Below are positions 33,248-43,295 of a DNA stretch of 64,000 bases, piece by piece. The first letter of the stretch is position 1. Each line of letters begins with the position of its first letter. The translations under genes were made by a program, and so were the position numbers. Below the pieces are notes generated by a model. That model worked only from the letters and a program-made list of their open reading frames with translations, was not told the DNA's origin and made no database searches. The stretch is taken from NCBI RefSeq assembly GCF_963678635.1, contig NC_087064.1, positions 71,425,465-71,489,464 on the forward strand, in the 5' to 3' direction. Origin of the DNA: Symsagittifera roscoffensis (lineage: Eukaryota; Xenacoelomorpha; Acoela; Convolutidae).

Positions 33248-33730
33248 TCAGCCAATCAAAAAAACCTTCGTTTTTTTCAGGGAACAGTGATTCCTAGAGT
33301 TATAATTAGGTTGTAAATGTCTATTGCAAGATGGATAATTCTTTAAATGTAAGTTTTCAATTCTCGGGCAACCCAATTCATCAAGATTCACAACTTCTCG
33401 ATCCAAGTACTTTGCAAGGAGTTCAGCCTTCTCTTTTCCTTTGGCGTAAAATACAGCGTTAGGATTTCTCAAAACAAAACTTTGAATAATCTGATTTAGG
33501 TTTAAATATAAATAATCTCCGCTTTCCCAGTGAACTCCGTGAAAGTATTGTGTTAACCAGTTGTACGCTTTTTGTTCAGCTTTGGGTAGTGAGTTGAAAG
33601 GGACTGGAGGTAGAAAAATAAGAGAGTCACTATATTCAGAAGTCGTAATGGCTATTTCTTTAACTATAAAGGTACTTTTTTTATAGCGAAATCCTTCCAA
33701 ATCTATGACGACTGATCGTTCGCTCAACAT
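33248..33730 (-). CDS. Polinton conserved protein with exonuclease-like N-terminus, 160 aa
   Basis: Starts MLSERSVVIDLEGFRYKKSTF: 'ID.EGF' resembles the first acidic motif of DEDD-type nucleases. Then HGVHWESGDY, VFYAKGKEKAELLAKYL and DELGCPRIENL. A similar gene recurs in Polintons and related viruses. Nuclease activity is inference. Overlaps the next gene's end by 7 nt. Confidence 0.6.
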   Translation of the reverse strand: MLSERSVVIDLEGFRYKKSTFIVKEIAITTSEYSDSLIFLPPVPFNSLPKAEQKAYNWLTQYFHGVHWESGDYLYLNLNQIIQSFVLRNPNAVFYAKGKEKAELLAKYLDREVVNLDELGCPRIENLHLKNYPSCNRHLQPNYNSRNHCSLKKTKVFLIG

Positions 33731-34161
33731 TCTAATAACTGATAGAGTTCTGGTCTGGTTAGTTTGACGAATAAACAGAAAGTAATACCGCTCAAATGAC
33801 CAATCAGACTGCTGTTACACTTCCAGGGTAACATATAGCAGTAAGTGGGACCCGTGTTGTAAACTTCGTCAACAAAACCTGCAGCGTCATGTAAAATTGC
33901 ATGCAGACGTAGTATTTTTGAATCTTTTAAATATTTGTCCAAGGAAGAGTCGTCTATGCCAATAAGACCTCCATATGGTCTAAGTTTAATAGCTACGTCA
34001 TAATTTAATTCGTTTTCACTGGAAAAGAAAAACAGAGAACATGCAGCCAGAAAGTAATTCCGACGGTCAGAATTTTCCGGATAGGTTTTTTTCACAGTCA
34101 AATAAATCTCATGAATGATTTCCAAGTCTGTTGAGGTAACTCTACGTTTTTCCAATTTCAT
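33724..34161 (-). CDS. Polinton uncharacterised protein, 145 aa
   Basis: First gene of the minus-strand block. DRRNYFLAACSLFFFSSE, then LRLHAILHDAAGFVDEVY, GPTYCYMLP and SLIGHLSGITFCLF. The HAI+HD..GF / GP..CY / GH.SG pattern is recurrent in Polintons. No catalytic assignment. Confidence 0.55.
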   Translation of the reverse strand: MKLEKRRVTSTDLEIIHEIYLTVKKTYPENSDRRNYFLAACSLFFFSSENELNYDVAIKLRPYGGLIGIDDSSLDKYLKDSKILRLHAILHDAAGFVDEVYNTGPTYCYMLPWKCNSSLIGHLSGITFCLFVKLTRPELYQLLEC

Positions 34162-34656
34162 TTTTTTTCCAACACTCTTTGAGCCTGCTGAATTTCAAAA
34201 CAGTGGAAAAAAAAGTAATCGTTTAGATGCCAACAGCTGATATCTACAACTCGGTGATATACATTGAATTAGTCCATCAGCCTTTTTCATATATTTTTAA
34301 CATTTTAGTAAACATAAGCTTTCAGTCTGCGCTTTATTTTTTCTTACAATCAGCTAGTGACAAAGTCAAACAAGAAGACAAATCTATTCAATTTCAAAAG
34401 TAGTATTCGACAAATCAAATGTTTTTACCAGTTTTTGTTTCCAAATCAAACTCAAAATTTCTAAACTGGTTGAAAATAACACGCAGCTAAAAGTACAATT
34501 TATTCTGTCTGTGTTTTCGTGATAAGCGTATTTTAAACTCGGGGAAAATTTAGAGAAAGTTTAGCACAATTATCACCTTCCGAAACCTACTGTTTCAAAA
34601 TTTTTTATTTGATGATCAATTTCATGAGATTTAAAATGTTAATTTGCTTGTTTTAG
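34162..34656. other. AT-rich Polinton spacer
   Basis: Divergent intergenic region between the minus-strand block and the plus-strand ORF. Probably holds promoters for both, but no clear motif was recognised. Confidence 0.4.
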
Positions 34657-34983
34657 ATGCCATCATATATCGAAACAGTAAAAATCCCTTTCGGCGGTTT
34701 AGAGCTGATTAACATTCCTGTGGAGGAAATTCACGTCAGATATAAGGCTGGGCCCGATCCTGAGGTATTAGTGGTGAAGGAGCTCTGGGTCAAGCCACGC
34801 CAGTGGGCCAAGGGGAAACCCCTTCCCCGGACTTACGTCCCTGGGTCGCCCGAGTGGGAACTCCTCTCTGAGCAACTCAGGGACGTGGTCGCCCTCGGGG
34901 GTTTGATTGCCTACAGGGCTTCTGATCTGCTGGTGCTGATGGACAGCCCAGCCGCCTCCATCTATTCTTACCTCTTCCAATAA
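34657..34983 (+). CDS. Unknown GC-rich plus-strand ORF in the Polinton, 108 aa
   Basis: Starts MPSYIETVKIPFGGLELINI just after 'ttgttttag', which could also be a splice acceptor. Protein: an acidic/aliphatic first third, KELWVKPRQWAKGKPLPRTY in the middle, a Leu-rich helix (WELLSEQLRDVVALGG) and a short tail. No family recognised. GC content jumps well above the neighbours from about 34740. The only gene on this strand in the element. An inverted pair ACGTCCCTG/CAGGGACGT lies inside the coding part. Captured accessory gene by inference. Confidence 0.6.
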   Translation: MPSYIETVKIPFGGLELINIPVEEIHVRYKAGPDPEVLVVKELWVKPRQWAKGKPLPRTYVPGSPEWELLSEQLRDVVALGGLIAYRASDLLVLMDSPAASIYSYLFQ

Positions 34984-34998
34984 AGAAGAGGTTTTTTT
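34971..34998 (+). terminator. Hairpin plus T-tract after the GC-rich ORF
   Basis: Stem CCTCTTC / GAAGAGG, loop CAATAAA, then T7. The loop contains AATAAA, so this could instead be a poly(A) signal exposed in a loop. A bacterial-style intrinsic terminator shape in an animal transposon is odd. Confidence 0.5.
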
Positions 34999-35348
34999 CT
35001 TTTTTACCAAATTTTATTTTTTTAGTCTTTATTATTTGTTTATTATTATGATTAATATTACCACCAATCCTTCGACGAGCTCAACTTTCGGGTAAGTCAT
35101 TCTTATTTTGTTCAAATAGATCATTCATTTTGCCTAAATAGAGGTGGCGGCCGCCGCACTTGACGAATTTTCCTTTCTTCGAGATTCAGCAATAAAACAT
35201 GCATTTTTGAAGGAAATCGTTCACCGCAGCCAACAGTTAAGCTACGCTGCCAAAATCTTGGCTTTCCTATAAACCATATAGTTTGGTTGCATATAATAGG
35301 TATATAACGTCATTTTACATGTAACCAAGCCAATACCCCCAAACTTTA

Positions 35349-35565
35349 GAAGGGAAAACATGCACCAACCAAAACTTAATTCCATTCCCATTTCCATAAA
35401 GTGGCTGGAAAATTACCAATCTTAACCCCCCTTAAAACATGCGTGCCCGAAAAAGTAGGGGCTTTAACCCCTTTGGGGGTTAAAAGTGGTAAGTACAACG
35501 GCACACCGAATTTTGGGGGGGGGGTTAAAAGTCGTCATTTTCCTAGCCACTTTTACTATACTACT
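35349..35565. repeat. Polinton right terminal inverted repeat
   Basis: Reverse complement of 20788-21004. Ends CTATACTACT followed by target duplication AACTTC (35566-35571). Confidence 0.95.
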
Positions 35566-35709
35566 AACTTCCAACAATCTCCAGCTTAAAATTTAATGTG
35601 TCTTCAAAAAACGTCTTTCAAAAAGCGCATAAAATGAAATAATTTGATTTGGCATTACAGCCAAAAGTACCAAACATAGCCAACAGACAGCTGGAAAAGA
35701 GCCGATGAA

Positions 35710-35960
35710 CTTTCGGAATTTCAAGGAAAAAATTGATGCCCTTCAAGCTCTTTGAATTTCGAAAACAAGGAAATTTATGATTGACACTTTTTTTAAAATT
35801 AACCCAGTTTGAGAAAACTGGATCAATAGGGAACTTTTTTTAATCATCAGCACCTATATAAGAGACTGAACTACGATTTTACTAATTTTCAACAACCGTC
35901 TATACTAATTTTCAACAAAATAAAGTAAATTTATTTTTTCAAGCAAAATACTCCGGAATT
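35710..35960. repeat. Dispersed relative of the 1-1385 tandem repeat
   Basis: 'gatgcccttcaagctctttgaatttc', 'atttatgattgacac', 'gagaaaactggatcaatagg' and 'cacctatataagag' occur in the same order as in the tandem array. Confidence 0.75.
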
Positions 35961-35965
35961 TGCTA

Positions 35966-36797
35966 TCCTACTTTGCGAAACACCACGCAACGATGCCTTC
36001 AAAAAACTTTTTCAATGAAGTGTTTCAGCAAGCATGCAAACATTTTCACGTTCACTTCTTTTATATCAGCAAGCTAACCATAAAAAGAAAATTCTTCATC
36101 AGTCAGTTATAAAATTCGTTTTCAGATCGAGCGTGACAAATCTCAAATTAGAAGGCGCTTAACTTTATTGACTTTTCGCTTCAGAATAGTACTAAACATG
36201 GTATGATCGTACAACCAAATAACTCCGTCTGTCACACTTCAAAAATAACAGAGATATTTTACCATTTTCAACTACTATTAATCTACCGAACGTAAAAAAT
36301 AATTTGACCTAATTGGCAGATAAGCACAGCAGGTGTTTCAAATGAATTAGGAGGATTCGGAAACTCACGCAATCCACGAATTTTAAAATTTTTAAAATCC
36401 ACTATCCACCTCTCAAAACCCTAGAACCGCCCTTGTACTCGCGAACAAATACACGCGTCCAAAAGAAGAACTCTTCTTCAGACTTGTGACATCTTGTTAT
36501 TCAGTTATGAAAAATAAACTAATATAGCCCAGCGAAATAAAAACACAATTTGTTTTCTGCGAATCGCAGAGGAGCTATCAAAAGCAATTGAGACAATTGA
36601 TCGGACGATTGGTAGGGTTTTGCTACAAGTTCATTAAATAATTGAATTGTGAAATACGATTAGATGATAAAACAAGCGTTACTTGAATGATATTAACTGT
36701 CTATTTTTAATGAGTAGCCCCAGTCCTACCCCCTACATGGTCTTCCTGACAAGGGGAGGGGGAGAGGCATGCATTTTGGCGTGAATAATTAATTGAC
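35966..36797. other. Myosin intron, nothing recognised
   Basis: No coding or repeat feature seen. Confidence 0.4.
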
Positions 36798-36975
36798 CTG
36801 GTTGAGATAATGGAAGTAGTTTGGAGTGGACAGTCCGTATTTGGACTTCTGTTGTTCACTCATCCCACTCAGCATCTCATAGAACACGTGGTAGTTCCTC
36901 TCATTACCTGCCTGGTACACTATCCTCGACTTCTCCAGCAAGTACTCCTTTACTTGCGCGCCCACAATTAACTTG
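36798..36975 (-). CDS. Myo15: Myosin exon E7, motor
   Basis: Acceptor tgtttcag, donor gtcaat. [21 protein letters not shown] followed by [15 protein letters not shown] and NYFHYLNQ. These are the conserved 'YLLEKSR+V.Q...ERN+H+FY.+L.G' and 'F.YLNQ' motor segments. The 16-kb intron after it holds the Polinton. Confidence 0.95.
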
Positions 36976-37429
36976 CTGAAACAAATCCAACTTTCGTTGT
37001 GAAAAAAAGTTCTGTTCACATGTACCCTGTGAAAAAATCTTATCGCAACTGATATATATCCATACTGATTCAAAGCATGATATCAAAGACAGGCTAAATT
37101 AAACTTCGCGTAATTATGCAAAAAAAACAGCAATCATATCAAAAGTTATCGCACAGAACAATTGCTTTGAAAAAGAAAAATATTCACAAATATTCTCAAT
37201 ACTTTATAGTTTGAGCCTCATTTTGTCAACAGTGGGCCTTTAAATGATCCGATTTAATAGAAGCTGCTCGAATGTTTTAAGCATCTTCTCAAGTTTTAAG
37301 CGCCGTAAAGCCGTGTTTTCATAATATAACACTTGATAACATACTACATGTCTTCATAAATATGGATGACGAATACTTGTTAAAGAATATTTTCAGTTAA
37401 TGCGTCCATTTGAAACAGCAGGCAAAGTT

Positions 37430-37700
37430 ATTTTTGAAAAAACAGTCAAAAAACCGTTTTTAGGCACTTTTTGAAAAATTTTGACAAAGAATAGCGTTTT
37501 TTTGGCGCGCGCTCCCCCTCAAAGTTAGTATATAGTATATATATTGGCGCCAAAGGCGCCTTTAGAAAAATTTTAGGGTCGGTCGGCCAAAAAAGGACTT
37601 CTTAAAAAGTATCAAAGGGGGACCCTTTGGGTCGGCAGGGGGTCGAATCCCTGAGGGGAAGGCGTCCGCCCACCACCACCCCCCCCCCCAAATCCACCCC
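37430..37700. repeat. Dispersed G-rich repeat, second copy
   Basis: Matches 4346-4530 ('gcgcgcgctccccctc', 'gggtcgaatccctgagg'), and contains 'tatagtatatatattggcgcc' microsatellite-like variation. Confidence 0.65.
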
Positions 37701-37909
37701 TGGATGATTAGTTAAAGTTTGTTTTTCGGAACAAAAAGCAAAATATTCGCTTTAATTTATCTTTTACGCAACCTGATTCTTAATGATTTTAATAGGAAAA
37801 CATCAACTAAAATCAACCACAGGCTTGTATTTGAAATACGAGGCCGTAAAATCTTTCTCTAAATTCTTTTAACAGTTGGTGAAACTATTTCGAAGTCAGC
37901 GCATACTTA

Positions 37910-38014
37910 CTCGGCAACCTTCACTTCGATGAATTTTCCGAATCGCGAAGAGTTGTCGTTTCTCAACGTCTTCGCATTTCCAAAACTCTCCAGCAAGGGA
38001 CTGCTTTCAAGCAA
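37910..38014 (-). CDS. Myo15: Myosin exon E6, switch I
   Basis: [20 protein letters not shown], then [14 protein letters not shown]. Contains switch I ([10 protein letters not shown]), which closes on the nucleotide. Acceptor atttag, donor gtaagt. Confidence 0.95.
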
Positions 38015-38084
38015 CTAAATCAAAAACACTTCTCAGATCATAATTAAGCATTTCAATTATGAGAAGCAGCTCAATGCCACAGGC

Positions 38085-38093
38085 AAAGGCGGT

Positions 38094-38125
<32 letters not shown>

Positions 38126-38340
38126 GGGGGAGAGCGCGATTTTTCTTTGGCCTGCTTTTTTTTTCTTCAAAAATTTGCCTGCAGCGTAGAAAATTTATGA
38201 AAATAGTAGTTTTTTATGGTCCTTTAAGAGGGCTCGAAAAATCAATCCAGTCGACCTGAAAAAAATCCATCCAAACTTTTGGTTTTTTCAAAATCCACCC
38301 CTCGAGAAAATCCAAGAACCGCACCTGAGGCATGCATTTT
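38085..38340. repeat. Dispersed G-rich repeat with a long G-run
   Basis: The G-run at 38104-38122 and the following gagagcgcgattttt / aaatttgcctgcagcg blocks match 17795-18125. Confidence 0.6.
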
Positions 38341-38924
38341 TTTGACGGGGACGGTTTTTTCATCTTTTATATTACAGCTTTTTTGAAATTTTTGCTCTGA
38401 AAAAACTCTTTCATGACCATAGAAAACTTTTTACAACAAATACAACTTATTGAAACAAACAACGTTTTTGGAGAATTAAACTTAAAAAAAAAACAGAAGT
38501 TTATATAGGTGCCCAGCCCAGTTCACCTTCAGAAAAAAAATCACGTTCTTTGGGCAAAAACTGATGTTGTCAAAAATTGAAGCGAAGGGGGATCCTTTGG
38601 AAAAATTTCCACCAACTGAGCGGAACTAATTCATTAAATCTAATTCAGGCACCTCTAACTGCAATCTATTTGAGCTTCAATTCGAAGTCTCCAATACATT
38701 TCTGAATTGAAGCTTTCATTACGATTAGATTTCCTCTTCTTGGATCTCTTTGACTATCCCCCCCCCCATCGGGTACCTGCAAACAAATCCTCTGCCTCCC
38801 TCCCCTCCCCCCTGTAATTAATAAATAAATCAATGATTTAAGCATATGAGAATTTTGTACCAAGTAAAGAATCTCCCCCTTTTTTTGCAAAAGGGGGAAA
38901 ATGTAAAGAGATCCCTCCTCTCAC

Positions 38925-39033
38925 CTGATCTGAGATGAGTTTTCCTTTGGATAGTTTCCTCTGAGATGAGACACTTGTGAGATATTGCAAAATAAGTTTA
39001 GTGCTCTCTGTTTTTCCTGCTCCACTTTCGCCG
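38925..39033 (-). CDS. Myo15: Myosin exon E5, P-loop
   Basis: GESGAGKTESTKLILQYLTS: complete Walker A / P-loop of myosin ATPase, followed by SSQRKLSKGKLISDQ (loop 1). Acceptor tgtttcag, donor gtgaga; first codon split with E4. Confidence 0.97.
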
Positions 39034-39394
39034 CTGAAACACAATTTTTCATTCCACATAAAATGGTAGCGAATTCCTCGCGAAAAAAATTAGCCAATCA
39101 AAAGACCTTAAATCTTCAAAACTGGGACAAAGATTCCCGAAATCTGATTGGCTAGTCTAACTTTCTTTCATTCTCGCCATCTGCGAGGAGAGATTGCCGA
39201 AATTTAGTATTTCAAACTCTGAACGCAACCATCAAAAGTTATGAGCAACACTCGAAACATTTCAAGATTTTTGGTTGGCTGAATATTTTCAGCCACTCAA
39301 ACCCTCTGTCAAGAAATAAGCTCCCATATAACAAGAAACATTCAGCTGTTTTTTTATTTCATATTTTCAATTAGTATATGTTCAAAGAACGAAC

Positions 39395-39469
39395 CTGACA
39401 ACAATTACTTGGTCTTCATTCTTGGTACACACATTGACGTATGCTTCATTGGCGATTGCATATAAATGC
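39395..39469 (-). CDS. Myo15: Myosin exon E4, motor
   Basis: 75 nt. HLYAIANEAYVNVCTKNED then QVIVV, the 'H+YA+A..AY..+......Q.++++SGESG' approach to the P-loop. Acceptor tgtttag, donor gttcgt (weak). Confidence 0.93.
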
Positions 39470-39684
39470 CTAAACAAATAAACTTCAGGATTTTTCATTA
39501 TTTCTGAGTGACATTATATGAACTGAAATTCTACACAGGCGAAGCAACCATCTTTGGCGAAGCAACCATTTTAAAAAGTTCAGTTGAAAAATCACCCTGG
39601 CCTAGAAAGCAAATCCACCTCTAGATGATTTTGAAAAATATTGTAGCAACTGTTACTGTTTAACTTGAATGTCAACAGAACATT

Positions 39685-40075
39685 TTCTCTTCGACAATAA
39701 AACAGGCAGAGCGTGAAACATTTGCCGGCGTGAATTAAGTGTTCAGAAAAGTTTATCGTGCGCCAAACACTGAGGCTAAGCGCTTCGCAAACACTAGCGA
39801 GAACAGGACAAAAAACAAGCTCTATAAAGTGCAATAAAGAAAACGTACAAATAAGCCTCGAGTTAGAACAAATTCGGCTACGTTTCGGATTCAATCTGCG
39901 ACCTAGAGATTATGAGTCACACGCACTAACCACGGACGCTTAATACATAACAAACACTGCCACAAATAAATCAGATAACAGATGCTATAAAAGTTCCAAT
40001 GCTACAGATCGTGATTATAGCGCGTGAACAAATAAATGAACACTTTTACTTGCAAGTTAGGTTAGAAAAGAAAAA
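39685..40075 (-). mobile_element. tRNA-derived SINE, copy 2
   Basis: Collinear with 9480-9900. tRNA-like head on the minus strand at about 39943-39875 with TGGTTAGTGCG. Confidence 0.75.
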
Positions 40076-40078
40076 AAG

Positions 40079-40350
40079 GTTCGTGCTAATGGCTCTAGGG
40101 ATTTTAGCAGACCGGTTTTTTATCAGACCAATATTTTAGCAGACTGAAAACAATTAGCAAGTCAGAAAGCTAGCTTCAAACGTGGCATTGGCGACAAGCG
40201 ACCGCTTGCTCCGTTCTTTTCCATTCGGTACGAGTGTTATTATATTGCGCGCGTAAACCTTTGTTTTGCCGCTAATTTAGACTGTTGTGTTTCTGAAGTT
40301 GAGCTTTGTTGACATATCGTGAGATAATTGTCTTAATAGGGGAAGCTTGA
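40079..40350. repeat. Dispersed repeat R2, copy 3
   Basis: Matches 10395-10645 over its full length and 9283-9479 in part. Directly follows the SINE. Confidence 0.75.
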
Positions 40351-40879
40351 CCAAAGACTGGAGTGTCTTTTTGAGTCTCAATCAATCATGCATCAGTTTA
40401 TTACGTTCGTCTGCTAAAACACTCATTTTGCAATTTTTATGCTAAATGATTGGTCAGCTAAACGGTCGGTCCCCTGCACTAATACACCTACGCTTGCAAC
40501 CACGCTAGTGTAAACATCTCGCCTGATTGAATTCACTATATCATACGGCACAAAAATACCAAAGGTTAATATAGCTTTTTTAAATTCACATTTTCTTGCG
40601 CTGGAATTCAATTCAGCCAATCAGGTCCCAGCATTGATTCAATTTTCAAAACAACAATAGGATACATTTTGGGACGCATAACAGAAGAGACCCGATCCAA
40701 CTACAGAAAAGATCGATAGCTCTACGAGAACACTACTTTTGTCTGAAGCTTCGTACTCCGAATAAAAATTTATGAATTGAAATGGTAAAACCTCGCCTTA
40801 TTGAACGCACTATAAAAACTACAGAAAAGATAGATGACTCTACAATAAAAACTACTTTTGTCTGAAGCTTTGTACTCAC

Positions 40880-40992
40880 GGTGCTTGGTCTCCGAGTACT
40901 TTGTCTCTGTATCTCTCAATAGCTCTGTTGCCGTACATGTCTTTGATGAGTCTGTAGGGATTGACTGACAAAAGGATACTGCCTATGTATGT
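40880..40992 (-). CDS. Myo15: Myosin exon E3, motor N-terminus
   Basis: 113 nt. TYIGSILLSVNPYRLIKDMY then GNRAIERYRDKVLGDQAP: the 'TYIGSILVSVNPY' motif of myosin motors. Acceptor attttag, donor gtgagt. The 19-kb intron before it holds the LTR retrotransposon. Confidence 0.96.
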
Positions 40993-41169
40993 CTAAAATA
41001 ACAGGAACAGAGTTATGATCCTGACACTGAAGAGACTGATGAAATTACTTCTGCACAGAAGTAAATTTGATACAAATAGCTTCGCAACTGTTGATTTGAA
41101 GATTATTTTGGATAATTCAAACAAAAATCTGTCACTATTCGAATTAGAATCATCTTTCTAGTTAGATGC

Positions 41170-41579
41170 TGGAACCTGATCTAAACTACATTTTATGATT
41201 GGATAAATTAGATATTTTACCAATGTAAAGTATTTAATATTAACCAATCATGATCCATCTAACTAACAATCCACTTATTTGTAAGTGCTGAAATTACTTG
41301 TAATTTCAGCACCAGAGAGATTTGAATTTAACTTAGAAATTAGTTGAACTCTCCCGAGTACTTCAGCAGCCGCAATAAACCAGTATACCCTAGATCTATT
41401 GAGCCTAGCAGAGACTAGTTAAACAACCTGAGACTAGACAGTATAAGAGTAAGATTAGGATCGGTATTAGACTAAGAAGTTGCACGAACCTATCCGGCCG
41501 AAAATAAGATAGCGTGACGAGCAGACGGTGTACCCTATCCGAAATTACTCTATGAGTTATACCCATCGGTCATAACTCA
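41170..41579 (+). repeat. 5' LTR (410 bp)
   Basis: TGGAACCTGATC...TAACTCA, so TG...CA ends. Differs from the 3' LTR at about two positions (AAG/ATG near 41461 and CAT/CCT near 41572). Contains AATAAA at 41374-41379, TATAAGAG near 41452 and a 28-nt near-palindrome at 41285-41312. Confidence 0.96.
41285..41312. repeat. LTR near-palindrome (13-bp arms)
   Basis: GTGCTGAAATTAC tt GTAATTTCAGCAC; the same hairpin is in the 3' LTR at 59731-59758. Confidence 0.9.
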
Positions 41580-41581
41580 TC

Positions 41582-41599
41582 TGGTGCGACCATAAGTCT
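41582..41599 (+). promoter_or_regulatory. Putative primer-binding site
   Basis: TGGTGCGACCATAAGTCT begins 2 nt after the LTR. TGG at its start would pair with the CCA end of a tRNA. The tRNA is not identified. Confidence 0.6.
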
Positions 41600-42827
41600 C
41601 GAACAAGACCTTAATAGCTTAGAATTAACCAATAATAGATTAGAATTTAGACAAAACATCTACAAAATGTTATACGACAATAATTTAATCGAAATGTCTC
41701 TACGACTCAATAGATCAGAGCCAATATTCCGAACGATAACAGAACTACCCGGAATTGGAAGAAGACCTCGAACCAGAGACGACATACGACAAAGCAGAAA
41801 CTTACCATATAGTTATATGATAGTTCGGCAAAAGCCAGAACAAACTTTTGTATTTAGAATACTAATAGCAATGAATTTAGATTTTCATTTGCAAACATAA
41901 AATTTTGAAGTCAATCTTCAAAATCATTTCAGGCGCTAAACAAAATTATTAATATACAATAACGATTGATAAAAAGATCTCAGATCGTTTTCCTAAATTC
42001 TGCAGTAATATACAAAACATGTTTGAAAAATATTTATTGAAAAATCAAAATAAAAATTAGTAGCATGACAATAAACGGTTAGTAATTATAAATCATCCTG
42101 TTGTTCCAGCTTCATCGCCTAAACATAACAGCATTCATAAGCTCACTAATATCATAAAAATACTAAATCTATTCTTTACACAAATTTAAAACATTTTAAA
42201 CTTAAATTCACTTAATTTTAAAATCAGATCATCAAGGCTTATCCTTGGATCTTAAATCATTTTCTATTTAATTAAATTTAAAACTTGATCATCAAGGCCT
42301 ATCCTTGGATCAAAAAGAACAACTTTGTTCTCCCCCACCCACTTAACTAGTGTCTAACGACCTCAAACGTCGATTCACTATCCAACCCTTTCTAAAAACC
42401 CAGGACTAATAGAAATTTTTGAACAAAACTAATCATTCAAATTAGCATAAACAGTGAAGAACTTCGGTTATTCATCCTTCACTTGATCCCCCCTCTTACC
42501 AGACCCAGGATAAATCTTAAACTTATTAAGTTTAAAATAGTATCTAACGAACTACTCGCGTTCTAATTATACCTGAACCTTGTGGATCGATTTACTATTC
42601 TCCAACCCTGAACACAATCACTACCCTTAAGTAAGATTAAGTAAGTTAACACCTTAGCTTATACTATCCACGAGAAAGTATAAAATCATTCTTCGGAATC
42701 GATATACTTTTCTCCCCAACCCTGAACAAATAGACCCAGGTTAGGCTAACAAAAAAATCGTAAGGACTAACAGTTTAAGCAAATAGAAATCATTTAACAA
42801 CCTTTTGCATCCGTCATCCTAAACCTT
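41600..42827 (+). other. Long 5' leader
   Basis: Over 1.2 kb between the PBS and the first sizeable ORF. A 77-codon ORF (41667-41900) starts the leader. Direct repeats occur: 'gatcatcaaggc.tatccttggatc' twice (about 42226-42310), and 'ccaaccctgaaca' twice. It could fold or act as packaging or translation-control RNA. Confidence 0.55.
41667..41900 (+). CDS. Small leader ORF, 77 aa
   Basis: MLYDNNLIEMSLRLNRSEPI..., Arg-rich, ATG start, no family. May be an upstream ORF affecting downstream initiation, or chance. Confidence 0.3.
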   Translation: MLYDNNLIEMSLRLNRSEPIFRTITELPGIGRRPRTRDDIRQSRNLPYSYMIVRQKPEQTFVFRILIAMNLDFHLQT

Positions 42828-43295
42828 ATGTCATTTAAAAACCTAGGAAATAAACAAACAATCGTTTTACACAATTGTGAAATAGATAATAAAAAATACG
42901 ACCTTGTAATCACACCTCATACACAAACAGTTGGATACATTAGAACAAAACGACAAACATTAAAGAGAAAAATAGTAACTAAACAAAGACAAATAACACG
43001 AAAAAGATTTTCAAAAAATCGAAACGCATTTTCAGAATCAGAAACCAACAGTTTAGACGAACTTTATAAACTAAAAGAATCAATAGATAAAAATTGCCCA
43101 ATTCACGATCAATTATATTTCTCTGACTCAGAAACAACTTCAAATTCATCAAAAAGAGGAAAAAGAAGAATAAAAAAGCAGTATAAACACAAACCAGTAC
43201 ATTTATACAATTGGAATCAACCAATTAGACACATTGATAATTACATATTAACAGTCATCGAACGAAAAAATGAGCTCAACGCACACCCCAGGTGA
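42828..43295 (+). CDS. Accessory ORF 1 before gag, 155 aa, basic
   Basis: ATG start. Lys/Arg-rich middle (TKRQTLKRKIVTKQRQITRKR), Ser/Glu stretches and SKRGKRRIKKQYKHK: nuclear-localisation-like and probably nucleic-acid-binding. Its end overlaps the next ORF by 26 nt in another frame. No homologue recognised. Confidence 0.6.
   Translation: MSFKNLGNKQTIVLHNCEIDNKKYDLVITPHTQTVGYIRTKRQTLKRKIVTKQRQITRKRFSKNRNAFSESETNSLDELYKLKESIDKNCPIHDQLYFSDSETTSNSSKRGKRRIKKQYKHKPVHLYNWNQPIRHIDNYILTVIERKNELNAHPR

Larger units (their letters stand above)
20788..35565 (-). mobile_element. Maverick/Polinton transposon, 14,778 bp
   Basis: Self-synthesising DNA transposon family related to adintoviruses and virophages. 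Bounded by inverted repeats starting AGTAGTATAG and by AACTTC target duplications. Genes on the minus strand from right to left: three uncharacterised Polinton proteins, a small membrane protein, packaging ATPase, two small proteins, capsid (broken), protease, PolB (broken). One plus-strand GC-rich ORF sits near the right end. I find no retroviral-type integrase ORF, so the copy is probably non-autonomous as well as decayed. A non-LTR element and an assembly gap lie inside it. Confidence 0.96.

Noticed and set aside
20788-35565. The ~217-bp repeats as LTRs of a retroelement
   Set aside because: They are inverted, not direct, and flank Polinton genes with a 6-bp duplication.
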